This document shows positions 1 through 6,144 of a stretch of 19,034 bases of DNA, in pieces. Numbering within the stretch: position 1 is the stretch's first letter; every line of letters starts with the position of its first letter. A program made the position numbers and the translations under genes. The stretch covers positions 776 through 19,809 of the forward strand of contig DFLL01000023.1 of NCBI GenBank assembly GCA_002375205.1, given 5' to 3'. Source of the stretch: Caryophanales bacterium UBA3620. GTDB taxonomy: Bacteria; Bacillota_I; Bacilli_A; RF39; UBA660. The notes below the pieces were generated by a model that worked only from the letters and a program-made list of their open reading frames with translations, did no database searches and was not told the DNA's origin.

Positions 1-148
1 TTCCTTGAGGTCCTGTTGGGCCTGTGGGGCCACCTGATGGGCCAGTTGGACCTGTAGGCCCTGTCTGTCCAATTATAATTGGAAATGGTCCTGGTAGTAT
101 TGGACATTCATTATTATTATCATTATTCATACAGCAGTTATTTTTCAT
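1..148 (-). CDS. Collagen-like repeat protein, N-terminal part only (gene runs off the left edge)
   Basis: Reading leftward from the ATG at 148-146, the protein starts MKNNCCMNNDNNNECPILPG and then enters Gly-X-Y triplets (GQT GPT GPT GPS, one extra Gly, then GPT GPT GPQ) up to the window edge. A purine-rich ribosome binding site (AAAGGAGAA, 152-160) lies just upstream; the earlier ATG in AATGATATG is closed at once by TGA, which fixes the start. Gly-Pro-Thr triplets are characteristic of bacterial collagen-like proteins such as the BclA exosporium and phage-tail families; these form extended triple-helical stalks on cell, spore or virion surfaces. There is no signal peptide, and the short leader has a Cys-Cys pair, as in spore-surface collagen-like proteins. 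Only 49 residues are visible, so the C-terminal domain that would decide the role is missing. The triplet repeat is certain; the surface role is inferred. Confidence 0.8.
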   Translation of the reverse strand, partial: MKNNCCMNNDNNNECPILPGPFPIIIGQTGPTGPTGPSGGPTGPTGPQG

Positions 149-167
149 ATCATTCTCCTTTCATAAA

Positions 168-176
168 TAGTGTATG
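168..176 (-). promoter_or_regulatory. Possible sporulation-type -10 box (CATACACTA) of the collagen-like gene
   Basis: The minus strand reads CATACACTA about 20 nt before the collagen-like start codon. It fits the CATAnnnTA -10 pattern of the mother-cell sigma factors SigE/SigK, and no TATAAT lies in the right place. I see no good -35 partner at the expected distance, because the upstream DNA is the terminator T-tract. Weak evidence on its own; it gains some weight from the similar box before the gene at 7133. Confidence 0.3.
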
Positions 177-213
177 AAAAAAAGAAGTAAGCAATTATTT
201 TAATCGCTTACTT
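176..213 (-). terminator. Rho-independent terminator after the decayed CmpB-like gene
   Basis: A 12-bp stem with one G-U pair (arms 185-196 and 202-213) is followed on the minus strand by a run of T (176-184). It starts on the last base of the relict stop codon (213-215) and separates the xerC-tk-relict unit from the collagen-like gene. Confidence 0.85.
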
Positions 214-716
214 TATTTCTTTATTTTATCCTTTAGAAATTTATTTATATGAGTATACGGATATATTTTATTCCATTTTTTTTTACTACCTTCTTTTAAA
301 GTATCTATTTTGAAATTTTCTAAATTTATTATTTTCTTTATATTTTTGGAATACTTAGTTAATTTTGATAGTAGATTTATTGATATAGATAGATCGATTA
401 TAAATATACCATAAAATATTCCTAGTATAAATATTATATAATTATCTCTTATAGATTCTATTGCAAAGGTATTTATCTATGAGTAAATTAATTTATAATA
501 TACGACAGCTAGTACTCCCCATGCAAGAGAAAACTTTAAACATATTATTCCTTATAGATTTATAATTACTGCTCCAAAGCCATATAGGGGAATAGCACAT
601 CCTGATAAGAAACCTGGGTTTATGAATTTCTTATTATGATAACTTCGGTATGCTACTTCTAGAAACCAACCTACTACTGAAAATATAGCAAATATAAATA
701 AATATTTTAATAACAT
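213..716 (-). pseudogene. Decayed CmpB-type putative ABC transporter membrane protein (PF06541-like)
   Basis: The minus strand has a good ribosome binding site (AGGAGGAT, 720-727), an ATG at 716-714 and a reading frame beginning MLLKYLFIFAIFSVVGWFLE, continuing through YRS..KKFINPGFLSGCAIPLYGFGA. This matches the start of the CmpB/PF06541 family of multi-pass membrane proteins (FLGWllE, NRGFLyGP-PIYGfG). The frame is then broken by TAA (after VIINL) and, after a further family-like stretch (GIICLKFSLAWGVLAVVYYKLIYS), by TAG. A last open stretch from about 460 to 213 (RDNYIIFILGIFYGIFIID, then a Lys-rich tail ending in TAA) looks like the family's C-terminal end in another frame. The middle appears shortened. 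Both breaks are TAA/TAG, so a TGA-as-Trp code would not rescue them. It follows tk by 38 nt and keeps its terminator, so it probably decayed recently. This entry also accounts for the long gene-free stretch 149-754. Confidence 0.75.
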
Positions 717-754
717 AAAAATCCTCCTAATTAATGGTATTCTTAAAATAATTT

Positions 755-1849
755 TTATCTTACTTTTCTATATATTTTTGGTACCTTTTCATCCATGACA
801 TTTTCAATAAAACATTTAGGACATATTGATATATAATTACCACCATTATCAATTACAACTTGGCTACCTGATTTTTGATATTCACCATTAGAGTTTATTC
901 TTGCATTAAAAATTGCTCCTTCTCCGCAAGGACATATAGTTCTTAATTTAACTAAACTATCCGCGGTTTCTAATAATCTTCCACTTCCTGTAAAATGATT
1001 AGATAAAAAATCTACTTTTAATCCATAACATCTAACCGGTATATCATAGTCTCTTACTATTTGTCTTAATTCATCTATTTGCCTTTCTGTTAAAAACTGG
1101 GCTTCGTCTACTAGAATATAGTTAATATGATTTCTAAGTAAATATTCTCCTTCTCCATATAACTTGGTATTATTATTGATTACTAAATCAGCTTTAGCTT
1201 GCATACCTATTCTTGATGTTATCATGGATGGATCTCGGTCGCTAAATGGCTTCATTAAAAACACATTAAAGCCTGCTTTTTCAAGTTCATCAGCTTTATA
1301 TAAAAGTTTAGCGGTTTTACTTGAGTTCATTGCTCCATAGTAAAATTCAAGTTTAGCCCCTTTTGCCTTTTTTCTTTTTTTCAAATATTCTTCATCTATT
1401 TCTTCAATTGTATTAGATAGTTCCATCAATCTCATGGCTCCTGCTGAGTAAACATCCCCTCTTAATGTTCTATCTCCATATGCTATAACAGGTATATCAA
1501 GTAAATTTACAATAAAAAATAAATCTTCGGCATGCTGAACTGATAAATATTGACTATTATCTACAAGTATAGCCGCTATTTTAATGCCATTTAACATTCT
1601 TAAATATACTTCATCAAAAAGACTATTAATTGAAGATAGTTTAATATCAACTTTTCTTGTTAAAATAGGATTCTTATTATCACCAGCCATATACTTACTC
1701 ATTATTTCTTTATCATCGTATGCATTTATGACTAATACATGTCTTTTATCTTTATCATTCAGATAGGCATTAGCTTCTTCATAATTATATGCTGTTTCGC
1801 ATAAGTCTGCTGATTTACCGTTACCATATTTATAATATAACTTTGCCAT
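755..1849 (-). CDS. tdk: Thymidine kinase with two tandem TK domains, the first degenerate
   Basis: 364 residues, about twice the usual 190-200 of zinc-type (TK1-like) thymidine kinases, which phosphorylate thymidine for dTMP salvage. The C-terminal half (165-364) looks complete: P-loop GAMNSSKT (172-179), Walker B plus catalytic acid in DEAQF (D248, E249), lasso loop near 281-302, and zinc ligands C306, C308, C343, C346. The N-terminal half (1-150) is colinear: AKLYYKYG at its start, DNSQYL (97-102) in place of DEAQFL, DIPVIAYG (118-125) against DIPVRCYG (269-276), and G.RL.EL near 137-144. Between the Walker B Asp and the DIPV motif the two halves have exactly the same spacing. In the first half the P-loop is shortened (GNGKS, 9-13), the catalytic Glu is Asn (N98), and there is no zinc finger. 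A charged linker (150-164) joins the halves. The gene starts 12 nt after the recombinase stop, with its own AAGGAG site. Kinase activity of the second half is confident; the role of the first is unknown. Confidence 0.88.
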   Translation of the reverse strand: MAKLYYKYGNGKSADLCETAYNYEEANAYLNDKDKRHVLVINAYDDKEIMSKYMAGDNKNPILTRKVDIKLSSINSLFDEVYLRMLNGIKIAAILVDNSQYLSVQHAEDLFFIVNLLDIPVIAYGDRTLRGDVYSAGAMRLMELSNTIEEIDEEYLKKRKKAKGAKLEFYYGAMNSSKTAKLLYKADELEKAGFNVFLMKPFSDRDPSMITSRIGMQAKADLVINNNTKLYGEGEYLLRNHINYILVDEAQFLTERQIDELRQIVRDYDIPVRCYGLKVDFLSNHFTGSGRLLETADSLVKLRTICPCGEGAIFNARINSNGEYQKSGSQVVIDNGGNYISICPKCFIENVMDEKVPKIYRKVR

Positions 1850-1861
1850 TTTACTTACTCC

Positions 1862-2755
1862 TTACTTCTTAGCTCTTGGATGAGCCATGTTATATGTTTT
1901 TCTTATTTGCTCGTTTGTTATATGAGTATATATACTAGTAGTATTTAATGATTCATGTCCTAATAATTCTTTTACTGTTACTAAGTCAGCTCCTTCTTCT
2001 AGCATATCAGTAGCAAAGGTATGTCTCATCGTATGAGGGCTTATTTTTATATCTAAGCCTGCTTTTTTTGCTAAGTCATCTATTATTACTCTTACATACC
2101 TCTCTGATAATTTATTTCCATCTTTATTTAATATTAGATAACCACTATTTTTTTTATTAAATGTATGATAACCATCATCTAAATAAGTATCCATTGCCTT
2201 CTTAGTATGATTGTTATATAATACCATTCTCTCTTTACTACCTTTACCTAGTATTTTAATTGATTTTTCACTTCTATCAATATCAGATAATTTAATATTT
2301 ACTAGTTCACTTACTCTAATACCTGATGCATAAAGTAGCTCTATTATTAAAGTATTCCTCTGGTTAATAGGAGTATCTTCCTTACATACATTAAATATTT
2401 TATCTAATTCATTATCTTTTAGAAATTTAGGTAAATATAATTCTTTCTTAGGATTAGATACTTTATTAAAGTAGTTAGTAGATATTATTTCTTCTCTTAC
2501 TAAGTAATTATATAATCCTCTAATACTACTTAATTTTCTAGATATACTATTTTTATTTATCTTCTTTTCATATAAATATTTTAAATATAATTTAACAATG
2601 TCATAGTTTACATCTAATATATTAGTAAAAGAATCTCCTAGAAATTCATTATACTCGATCAAATCATCATAATATGATTTAATAGTTAATTCACTATACT
2701 TTTTTACTACTTTTAAATATTCTAAATACTTATCTATATACTTCATATTTATCAC
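1862..2755 (-). CDS. xerC: Tyrosine site-specific recombinase, XerC-like
   Basis: 297 residues, the normal length for XerC/XerD, the pair that resolves chromosome dimers at dif. An N-terminal SAM-like DNA-binding domain covers about 1-100; the catalytic domain holds R147 (GIRVSEL), K171 (GKGSKER), H241 and R244 (HTMRHTFAT), H267 (LLGHESL) and the nucleophile Y276 (SIYTHIT), ending in the usual Xer tail AHPRA. The linker NPKKELYLPKFL resembles XerC more than XerD, but the XerC/XerD choice is not certain from sequence alone. The start is ambiguous: GTG at 2755-2753, or the in-frame ATG at 2746-2744. A likely promoter (2763-2791) places transcription start at about 2756, so the message would be leaderless or have a leader of only about 10 nt, and no AGGAGG site is present. 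tk follows 12 nt downstream, so the two are probably co-transcribed. No integrase neighbours or attachment sites suggest a mobile element; this looks like the housekeeping enzyme. Confidence 0.9.
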   Translation of the reverse strand: MINMKYIDKYLEYLKVVKKYSELTIKSYYDDLIEYNEFLGDSFTNILDVNYDIVKLYLKYLYEKKINKNSISRKLSSIRGLYNYLVREEIISTNYFNKVSNPKKELYLPKFLKDNELDKIFNVCKEDTPINQRNTLIIELLYASGIRVSELVNIKLSDIDRSEKSIKILGKGSKERMVLYNNHTKKAMDTYLDDGYHTFNKKNSGYLILNKDGNKLSERYVRVIIDDLAKKAGLDIKISPHTMRHTFATDMLEEGADLVTVKELLGHESLNTTSIYTHITNEQIRKTYNMAHPRAKK

Positions 2756-2762
2756 TATAATA

Positions 2763-2791
2763 ATGATATCATATAAAAAAAAGATAGTAAA
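2763..2791 (-). promoter_or_regulatory. Likely promoter of the xerC-tk operon
   Basis: Minus strand TTTACT (2786-2791), 17-nt spacer, extended -10 TGATATCAT (2763-2771). Predicted +1 at about 2756 lies at the GTG start codon. The -35 sits inside the terminator hairpin of the upstream gene, so the two signals overlap. Confidence 0.55.
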
Positions 2792-2810
2792 TTATTTTGA
2801 CACTATCTTT
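2774..2810 (-). terminator. Terminator of the rpmG-efp-hypothetical operon
   Basis: Inverted repeat AAAGATAGT / ACTATCTTT (minus strand arms 2802-2810 and 2780-2788) with a 13-nt loop and a T-tract down to about 2774. It lies just after the stop of the gene ending at 2820. Confidence 0.8.
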
Positions 2811-2819
2811 ACATAAATT

Positions 2820-3266
2820 CTATCTTCTTCTTTTAATCTTTTTAATATTTAGAGGTGGATCAAACTCCACTTGAACATAATCAGTTAAGTTATAATCAAT
2901 AAAACCGTTTTTAATGATTTCTTTTTGTAGCCTAGTATATTCGCCATCATTATTATCAAGGATAATAGTACCATTTGATAAATCTTTAAATAAGCTAACA
3001 CTAATATCTTGATTTAACTCCAGTTTAGGAATATATTGTTTTTTAATTATTATACTATTATCAAATGATTGCCATAAAACTAATTGATTATTATTAAAGT
3101 CACTTCTAATTATATTAATATAAATATAATCAATTTCATTTTGGCGGTAACAATTAATATAGGCTGCCAAATTATTTTTGTCTTTACCCGCTTCATTAAT
3201 TACTTCTTGAACAAATTCTTTTAAAAATAAATTATCTTTTTCAGTTATTTTTCTTATTACTTTCAT
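2820..3266 (-). CDS. Unrecognised 148-residue protein downstream of efp
   Basis: I do not recognise this family. The protein (MKVIRKITEKDNLFLKEFVQ...) is soluble and cytosolic in appearance: no signal peptide, no membrane segment, no cysteine cluster. It is rich in Ile, Asn and Asp and reads as alternating helix (1-30) and beta strands (about 45-110), ending in a basic tail (KKIKRRR). It has a good ribosome binding site (GGGGGAT, then ATAA before the ATG), lies 53 nt after the efp stop, and is followed at once by a terminator, so it is most likely the last gene of the rpmG-efp operon. Its codon use looks like its neighbours, so it seems a real native gene. No function can be assigned from the sequence. 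Confidence 0.75.
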   Translation of the reverse strand: MKVIRKITEKDNLFLKEFVQEVINEAGKDKNNLAAYINCYRQNEIDYIYINIIRSDFNNNQLVLWQSFDNSIIIKKQYIPKLELNQDISVSLFKDLSNGTIILDNNDGEYTRLQKEIIKNGFIDYNLTDYVQVEFDPPLNIKKIKRRR

Positions 3267-3319
3267 TTATAATCCCCCATTAATTTAGTAAAAAAAGTTT
3301 TATTTATAGAAAAAAGTAT

Positions 3320-3877
3320 CTATTTTCTAGATACATATTTTCCATCTTTAGTAGATACGATTATTTCTTCGCCTTCTTCAATAAATAAAGGAACTTTTAC
3401 TAACATACCAGTTTCGATGATTGCATCTTTAGTAGCATTAGTAGCAGTATTTCCCTTAATAGCAGGCTCAGTTTTAGTAATTTTAAAATCAATCTTTTCA
3501 GGTAATTCTATTCCTAGCATTTCTCCTTCAAAGAAAATAATAATTACTTCTAATCCTTCTTTAAGATATTTACATTCATTTTCTATTTGCTTTTTAGATA
3601 ATTCTACTTGCTCATATGTTTCCATATTCATGAAGCTATAATTATCTCCATCAGAATACAAGAATTGCATTTTTTGTTTTTCTACATGAGCAGTAGGTAC
3701 TTTAATACCAGCATTAAATGTATATTCTGCGATTGATCCAGTTCTTAAATTTTTAAGTTTGGCTTTTACAATAGCAGCTCCTTTACCAGGTTTTACATGA
3801 TTAAATTCTAATACTTGATATAAGTTACCATCATAGTTAATAGTTTGTCCAGTCTTAAAGTCATTAACATTAATCAT
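3320..3877 (-). CDS. efp: Elongation factor P
   Basis: 185 residues, the standard length. EF-P binds ribosomes stalled on polyproline stretches between the P and E sites and promotes peptide bond formation. The N-terminal KOW-like domain carries the loop HVKPGKGAA with Lys32 at its tip, the position modified in Bacillus-type EF-P; the two OB-type domains follow, with the conserved C-terminal part MLVKVPLFIEEGEEIIVSTKDGKY. The ribosome binding site AGGAGG overlaps the TAG stop of rpmG (TAGGAGG), so translation of the two is probably coupled. Lys rather than Arg at residue 32 argues against EarP-type rhamnosylation; which modifying enzyme is used cannot be seen here. The window contains collagen-like Gly-Pro-X proteins, but a proline pair is rare in them, so no special link is claimed. 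Confidence 0.97.
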   Translation of the reverse strand: MINVNDFKTGQTINYDGNLYQVLEFNHVKPGKGAAIVKAKLKNLRTGSIAEYTFNAGIKVPTAHVEKQKMQFLYSDGDNYSFMNMETYEQVELSKKQIENECKYLKEGLEVIIIFFEGEMLGIELPEKIDFKITKTEPAIKGNTATNATKDAIIETGMLVKVPLFIEEGEEIIVSTKDGKYVSRK

Positions 3878-3889
3878 TTAAATTACCTC

Positions 3890-4060
3890 CTATTTCTTAG
3901 TTTCTTTGTGTTTAGTTGTCTTACGACAGAATTTACAATATTTGTTTAGTTCTAATTTCTCTGGAGTGTTCTTTTTATTTTTTTCTTCTGTATAATTAAT
4001 ATTTTTACATTCTTCACACATCAAAGAAACTAAACCTCTATTTTCGTTTTTCTTTGCCAT
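3890..4060 (-). CDS. rpmG: Ribosomal protein L33 (zinc-binding type)
   Basis: 56 residues: MAKKNENRGLVSLMCEECKN..., with two zinc-ribbon CxxC pairs (CEEC at 15-18, CKFC at 42-45) and a basic, Thr-rich tail. This is the Cys-containing L33 form of the 50S subunit. L33 is usually about 49-55 residues and starts with a strand such as R..V.L.C; here the start is MAKKNENRGLVSLMC. It has a strong ribosome binding site (AGGAGGGAATTTAAA before the ATG), its own extended -10 promoter at 4095-4122, and shares its stop with the efp ribosome binding site. The pairing of rpmG with efp is a modest local peculiarity; rpmG more often precedes secE-nusG. Identification is firm from the two CxxC motifs and the length. 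Confidence 0.93.
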   Translation of the reverse strand: MAKKNENRGLVSLMCEECKNINYTEEKNKKNTPEKLELNKYCKFCRKTTKHKETKK

Positions 4061-4094
4061 TTTAAATTCCCTCCTATTAATCCGTTTCTTATTA

Positions 4095-4122
4095 ATTATA
4101 TCATATTTTCCTTATTTTACAA
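4095..4122 (-). promoter_or_regulatory. Promoter of the rpmG-efp operon
   Basis: Minus strand TTGTAA (4117-4122), 16-nt spacer, extended -10 TGATATAAT (4095-4103). It lies between the rnc stop and the rpmG start and fits a separate transcription unit. Confidence 0.7.
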
Positions 4123-4137
4123 CTATTTTTTGTTAAT

Positions 4138-4788
4138 TTATTTTATTTTAGCTCTTTTACTTAAGGCATCTTTAGCAGCTTCTTGTTCTGATTCTTTTTT
4201 ACTGTTTCCTACTCCTTTACCCATTTTTATTCCATCTACTTTAACAATAGAAGTAAACTTTTTATTATGAGCAGGTCCTTCTTCCTTAATAACCTCATAT
4301 TCTATGCATTTCTTTTCCGTTTGTACTAATTCTTGTAATGTTGACTTATAGTCATGTAAGAAATCTACTTCTTTTTCAATATAAGGTACTATTATATTTA
4401 AAACAAATTCTTTAGCTATATCAAATCCTTGATCTAAGTATATAGCGGCGATAAAAGCTTCAAAAACATCTGCTAGAATGGTATTATTTATTTCGTCAGC
4501 TCCACCTACTTTGATATCAGCTTCTAAGCCTAATTCTCTTGCGTAAGTTGCACATGCTTCTTCACATACATAAGCTGCTCGCATCTTTGTCATCGTTCCT
4601 TCTTCTAAATGTCTTTCTTTATATAGATATTCACTTGTTATTACTTCTAAGACAGCATCTCCCAGAAATTCTAATCTTTCATAATCAGGATAACTAGGGT
4701 TCTCATTAGTATATGAAGAATGAGTAACCGCAGCAGTATATAAATTCATATTTGTAGGACTTATATCTAATTTTTTAAATACTTTCAT
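4138..4788 (-). CDS. rnc: Ribonuclease III
   Basis: 216 residues; RNase III cleaves double-stranded RNA in rRNA precursors and regulatory duplexes. The catalytic domain (1-140) has the signature YERLEFLGDAVLE with E40 and D44, and the second acidic pair D107 and E110 in LADVFEAFIAAIYLD, so all four metal ligands are present. A double-stranded RNA-binding domain follows (about 144-212: DYKSTLQELVQ...KKESEQEAAKDAL). The gene overlaps the end of trmB by 14 nt in another frame, with an AAGGAG site inside trmB, so translation is coupled. The usual rnc neighbours (acpP, smc, ftsY) are not seen on the downstream side. Confidence 0.97.
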   Translation of the reverse strand: MKVFKKLDISPTNMNLYTAAVTHSSYTNENPSYPDYERLEFLGDAVLEVITSEYLYKERHLEEGTMTKMRAAYVCEEACATYARELGLEADIKVGGADEINNTILADVFEAFIAAIYLDQGFDIAKEFVLNIIVPYIEKEVDFLHDYKSTLQELVQTEKKCIEYEVIKEEGPAHNKKFTSIVKVDGIKMGKGVGNSKKESEQEAAKDALSKRAKIK

Positions 4789-5416
4789 TATTTTTCACTC
4801 CTTCTAAGTAGTTTATTTTAATTCCTTTACTTGTAAACTTATCTTCATATTCAGTAGTTATAATATTATCTTTATCTTTATGTAAATCTCTTGTTACATT
4901 AGATAATGTGTATCCATGTTCTTTTAATGTCTCTAGAGAATATTCAAATAAAGAATTATTATCTGTCTTCATAATTATTTTATTTTTATTTTTAAATATT
5001 TTATCATATCTTTCGAGAAATCTTGGAGAAGTTAATCTTCTTTTAGCATGTCTGTCTTTGGGCCATGGATCAGAAAAATTTAAATATATTAAATCGATTT
5101 CTTTATCAAAAATATCTTCGATTAATCTAGCATCCATTCTTATTAAATATAAATTATTTAATTCTAATTCATTTGTTTTTTCTACTGCTCTTAAGATTAC
5201 TGAATCATACATTTCTATTCCTATATAATTAATATTAGGATTATTTAGAGCATTCTTAATAATAAAATTACCTTTACCCATACCTATTTCAATATAAATG
5301 GGATTATTATTATTAAATAACTTATGCCATTTACCTTTATAATCACTAGGATTATTTATAAAATATTTTCCTAGTAATATTTTTTCACTTGCTCCTTTAA
5401 TATTTTTAAGTCTCAT
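4775..5416 (-). CDS. trmB: tRNA (guanine-N7-)-methyltransferase
   Basis: 213 residues. TrmB makes m7G46 in the variable loop of tRNAs using S-adenosylmethionine. The SAM-binding motif EIGMGKGNFI is near 42-51, and the family signature YLNFSDPWPKDRHAKRRL followed by SPRFLE marks the tRNA/SAM site; the C-terminal TEYEDKF is also typical. It lies between the DUF1287 gene (11 nt upstream) and rnc (14-nt overlap), so the three genes form one short operon starting from the promoter at 6090-6118. The length and motifs are normal; nothing odd. Confidence 0.96.
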   Translation of the reverse strand: MRLKNIKGASEKILLGKYFINNPSDYKGKWHKLFNNNNPIYIEIGMGKGNFIIKNALNNPNINYIGIEMYDSVILRAVEKTNELELNNLYLIRMDARLIEDIFDKEIDLIYLNFSDPWPKDRHAKRRLTSPRFLERYDKIFKNKNKIIMKTDNNSLFEYSLETLKEHGYTLSNVTRDLHKDKDNIITTEYEDKFTSKGIKINYLEGVKNNESI

Positions 5417-5427
5417 AATTATCTCCT

Positions 5428-6072
5428 TTAACTTATACGATAATGCCCTATAACAGTACCATAATATTCTAGTATATCTTCTTCGTAATTTACTTGATAA
5501 CGATTAGCATGATGAATGATAAAGGTAATTCCTTTTTTATTTCGAGAGTCTGATACAATACCTATATGCTTGTTAAAGATAACTATATCTCCTCCCTGCC
5601 ACTCTTCTATTTTATGAATATCTGTAGTAAGCTTAATAGCATTTCTTTTGAAATATACTTTTAAGTTTTGAACTCTTCGAAAATCAATATTAATATCTGG
5701 TTTTTCTATATTATATTGTTCTTTATTATTATTGATATCATCACTTACTAAAGTCATTAAGTCATAAACAGCATTCTTTAGATAGACTGCTACTACATCA
5801 GTACATACTCCATATTCATCATTAGAGTATCCCGATGCGTAATATTTACTTTTATATTTGGGCTTAGTACTTATATACTTTTTAGCATTTTCTAAGATAT
5901 CGGTTTGGTCATCTATTCCATCATTATCTTTATCAATACTACTTTGATATGTAATTATATCAAAGTCTTTATTATAATACTTTTTATGAGGTATAATATT
6001 AAATATATATAATACTACAAATATAGTTATTATAAATAATAATAACATACTTATTAATACTTTTTTAAACAT
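5428..6072 (-). CDS. DUF1287 family membrane-anchored or exported protein
   Basis: 214 residues. One N-terminal hydrophobic segment (about 5-26) with two Lys before it looks like a signal anchor; there is no lipobox. The rest matches DUF1287: DKDNDGIDDQTDIL (48-60), GVCTDVV (88-94, Cys90 and Asp92), INIDFRRVQNLKVYFKR (127-143), WQGGDIVIF and HIGIVSDSR (158-177, His169), IHHANRYQ (186-193), and the C-terminal IGHYR. The Cys-His arrangement resembles NlpC/P60-type enzymes, so a cell-wall amidase or peptidase role outside the membrane is plausible, but the family's activity is not established. The Asp-rich 47-58 segment could bind calcium. A strong promoter lies upstream (6090-6118) and trmB follows 11 nt later. 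Confidence 0.85.
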   Translation of the reverse strand: MFKKVLISMLLLFIITIFVVLYIFNIIPHKKYYNKDFDIITYQSSIDKDNDGIDDQTDILENAKKYISTKPKYKSKYYASGYSNDEYGVCTDVVAVYLKNAVYDLMTLVSDDINNNKEQYNIEKPDINIDFRRVQNLKVYFKRNAIKLTTDIHKIEEWQGGDIVIFNKHIGIVSDSRNKKGITFIIHHANRYQVNYEEDILEYYGTVIGHYRIS

Positions 6073-6089
6073 ATTTCCCTTCCCATAGT

Positions 6090-6118
6090 ATTATAACACA
6101 GTAATAAATATTTGTCTA
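6090..6118 (-). promoter_or_regulatory. Promoter of the DUF1287-trmB-rnc operon
   Basis: Minus strand TAGACA (6113-6118), 17-nt spacer, extended -10 TGTTATAAT (6090-6098), about 18 nt before the start codon. A near-consensus vegetative promoter. Confidence 0.8.
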
Positions 6119-6144
6119 AATTCTTACATTAAAATAGGCAAAGC

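Noticed and set aside
213..716. Rescue of the CmpB-like gene by TGA read as Trp
   Set aside because: The interrupting codons are TAA and TAG, not TGA.
1862..2755. Xer recombinase as integrase of a mobile element
   Set aside because: All Xer hallmarks including the AHPRA tail are present, it is co-transcribed with tk, and there are no element genes or flanking repeats.
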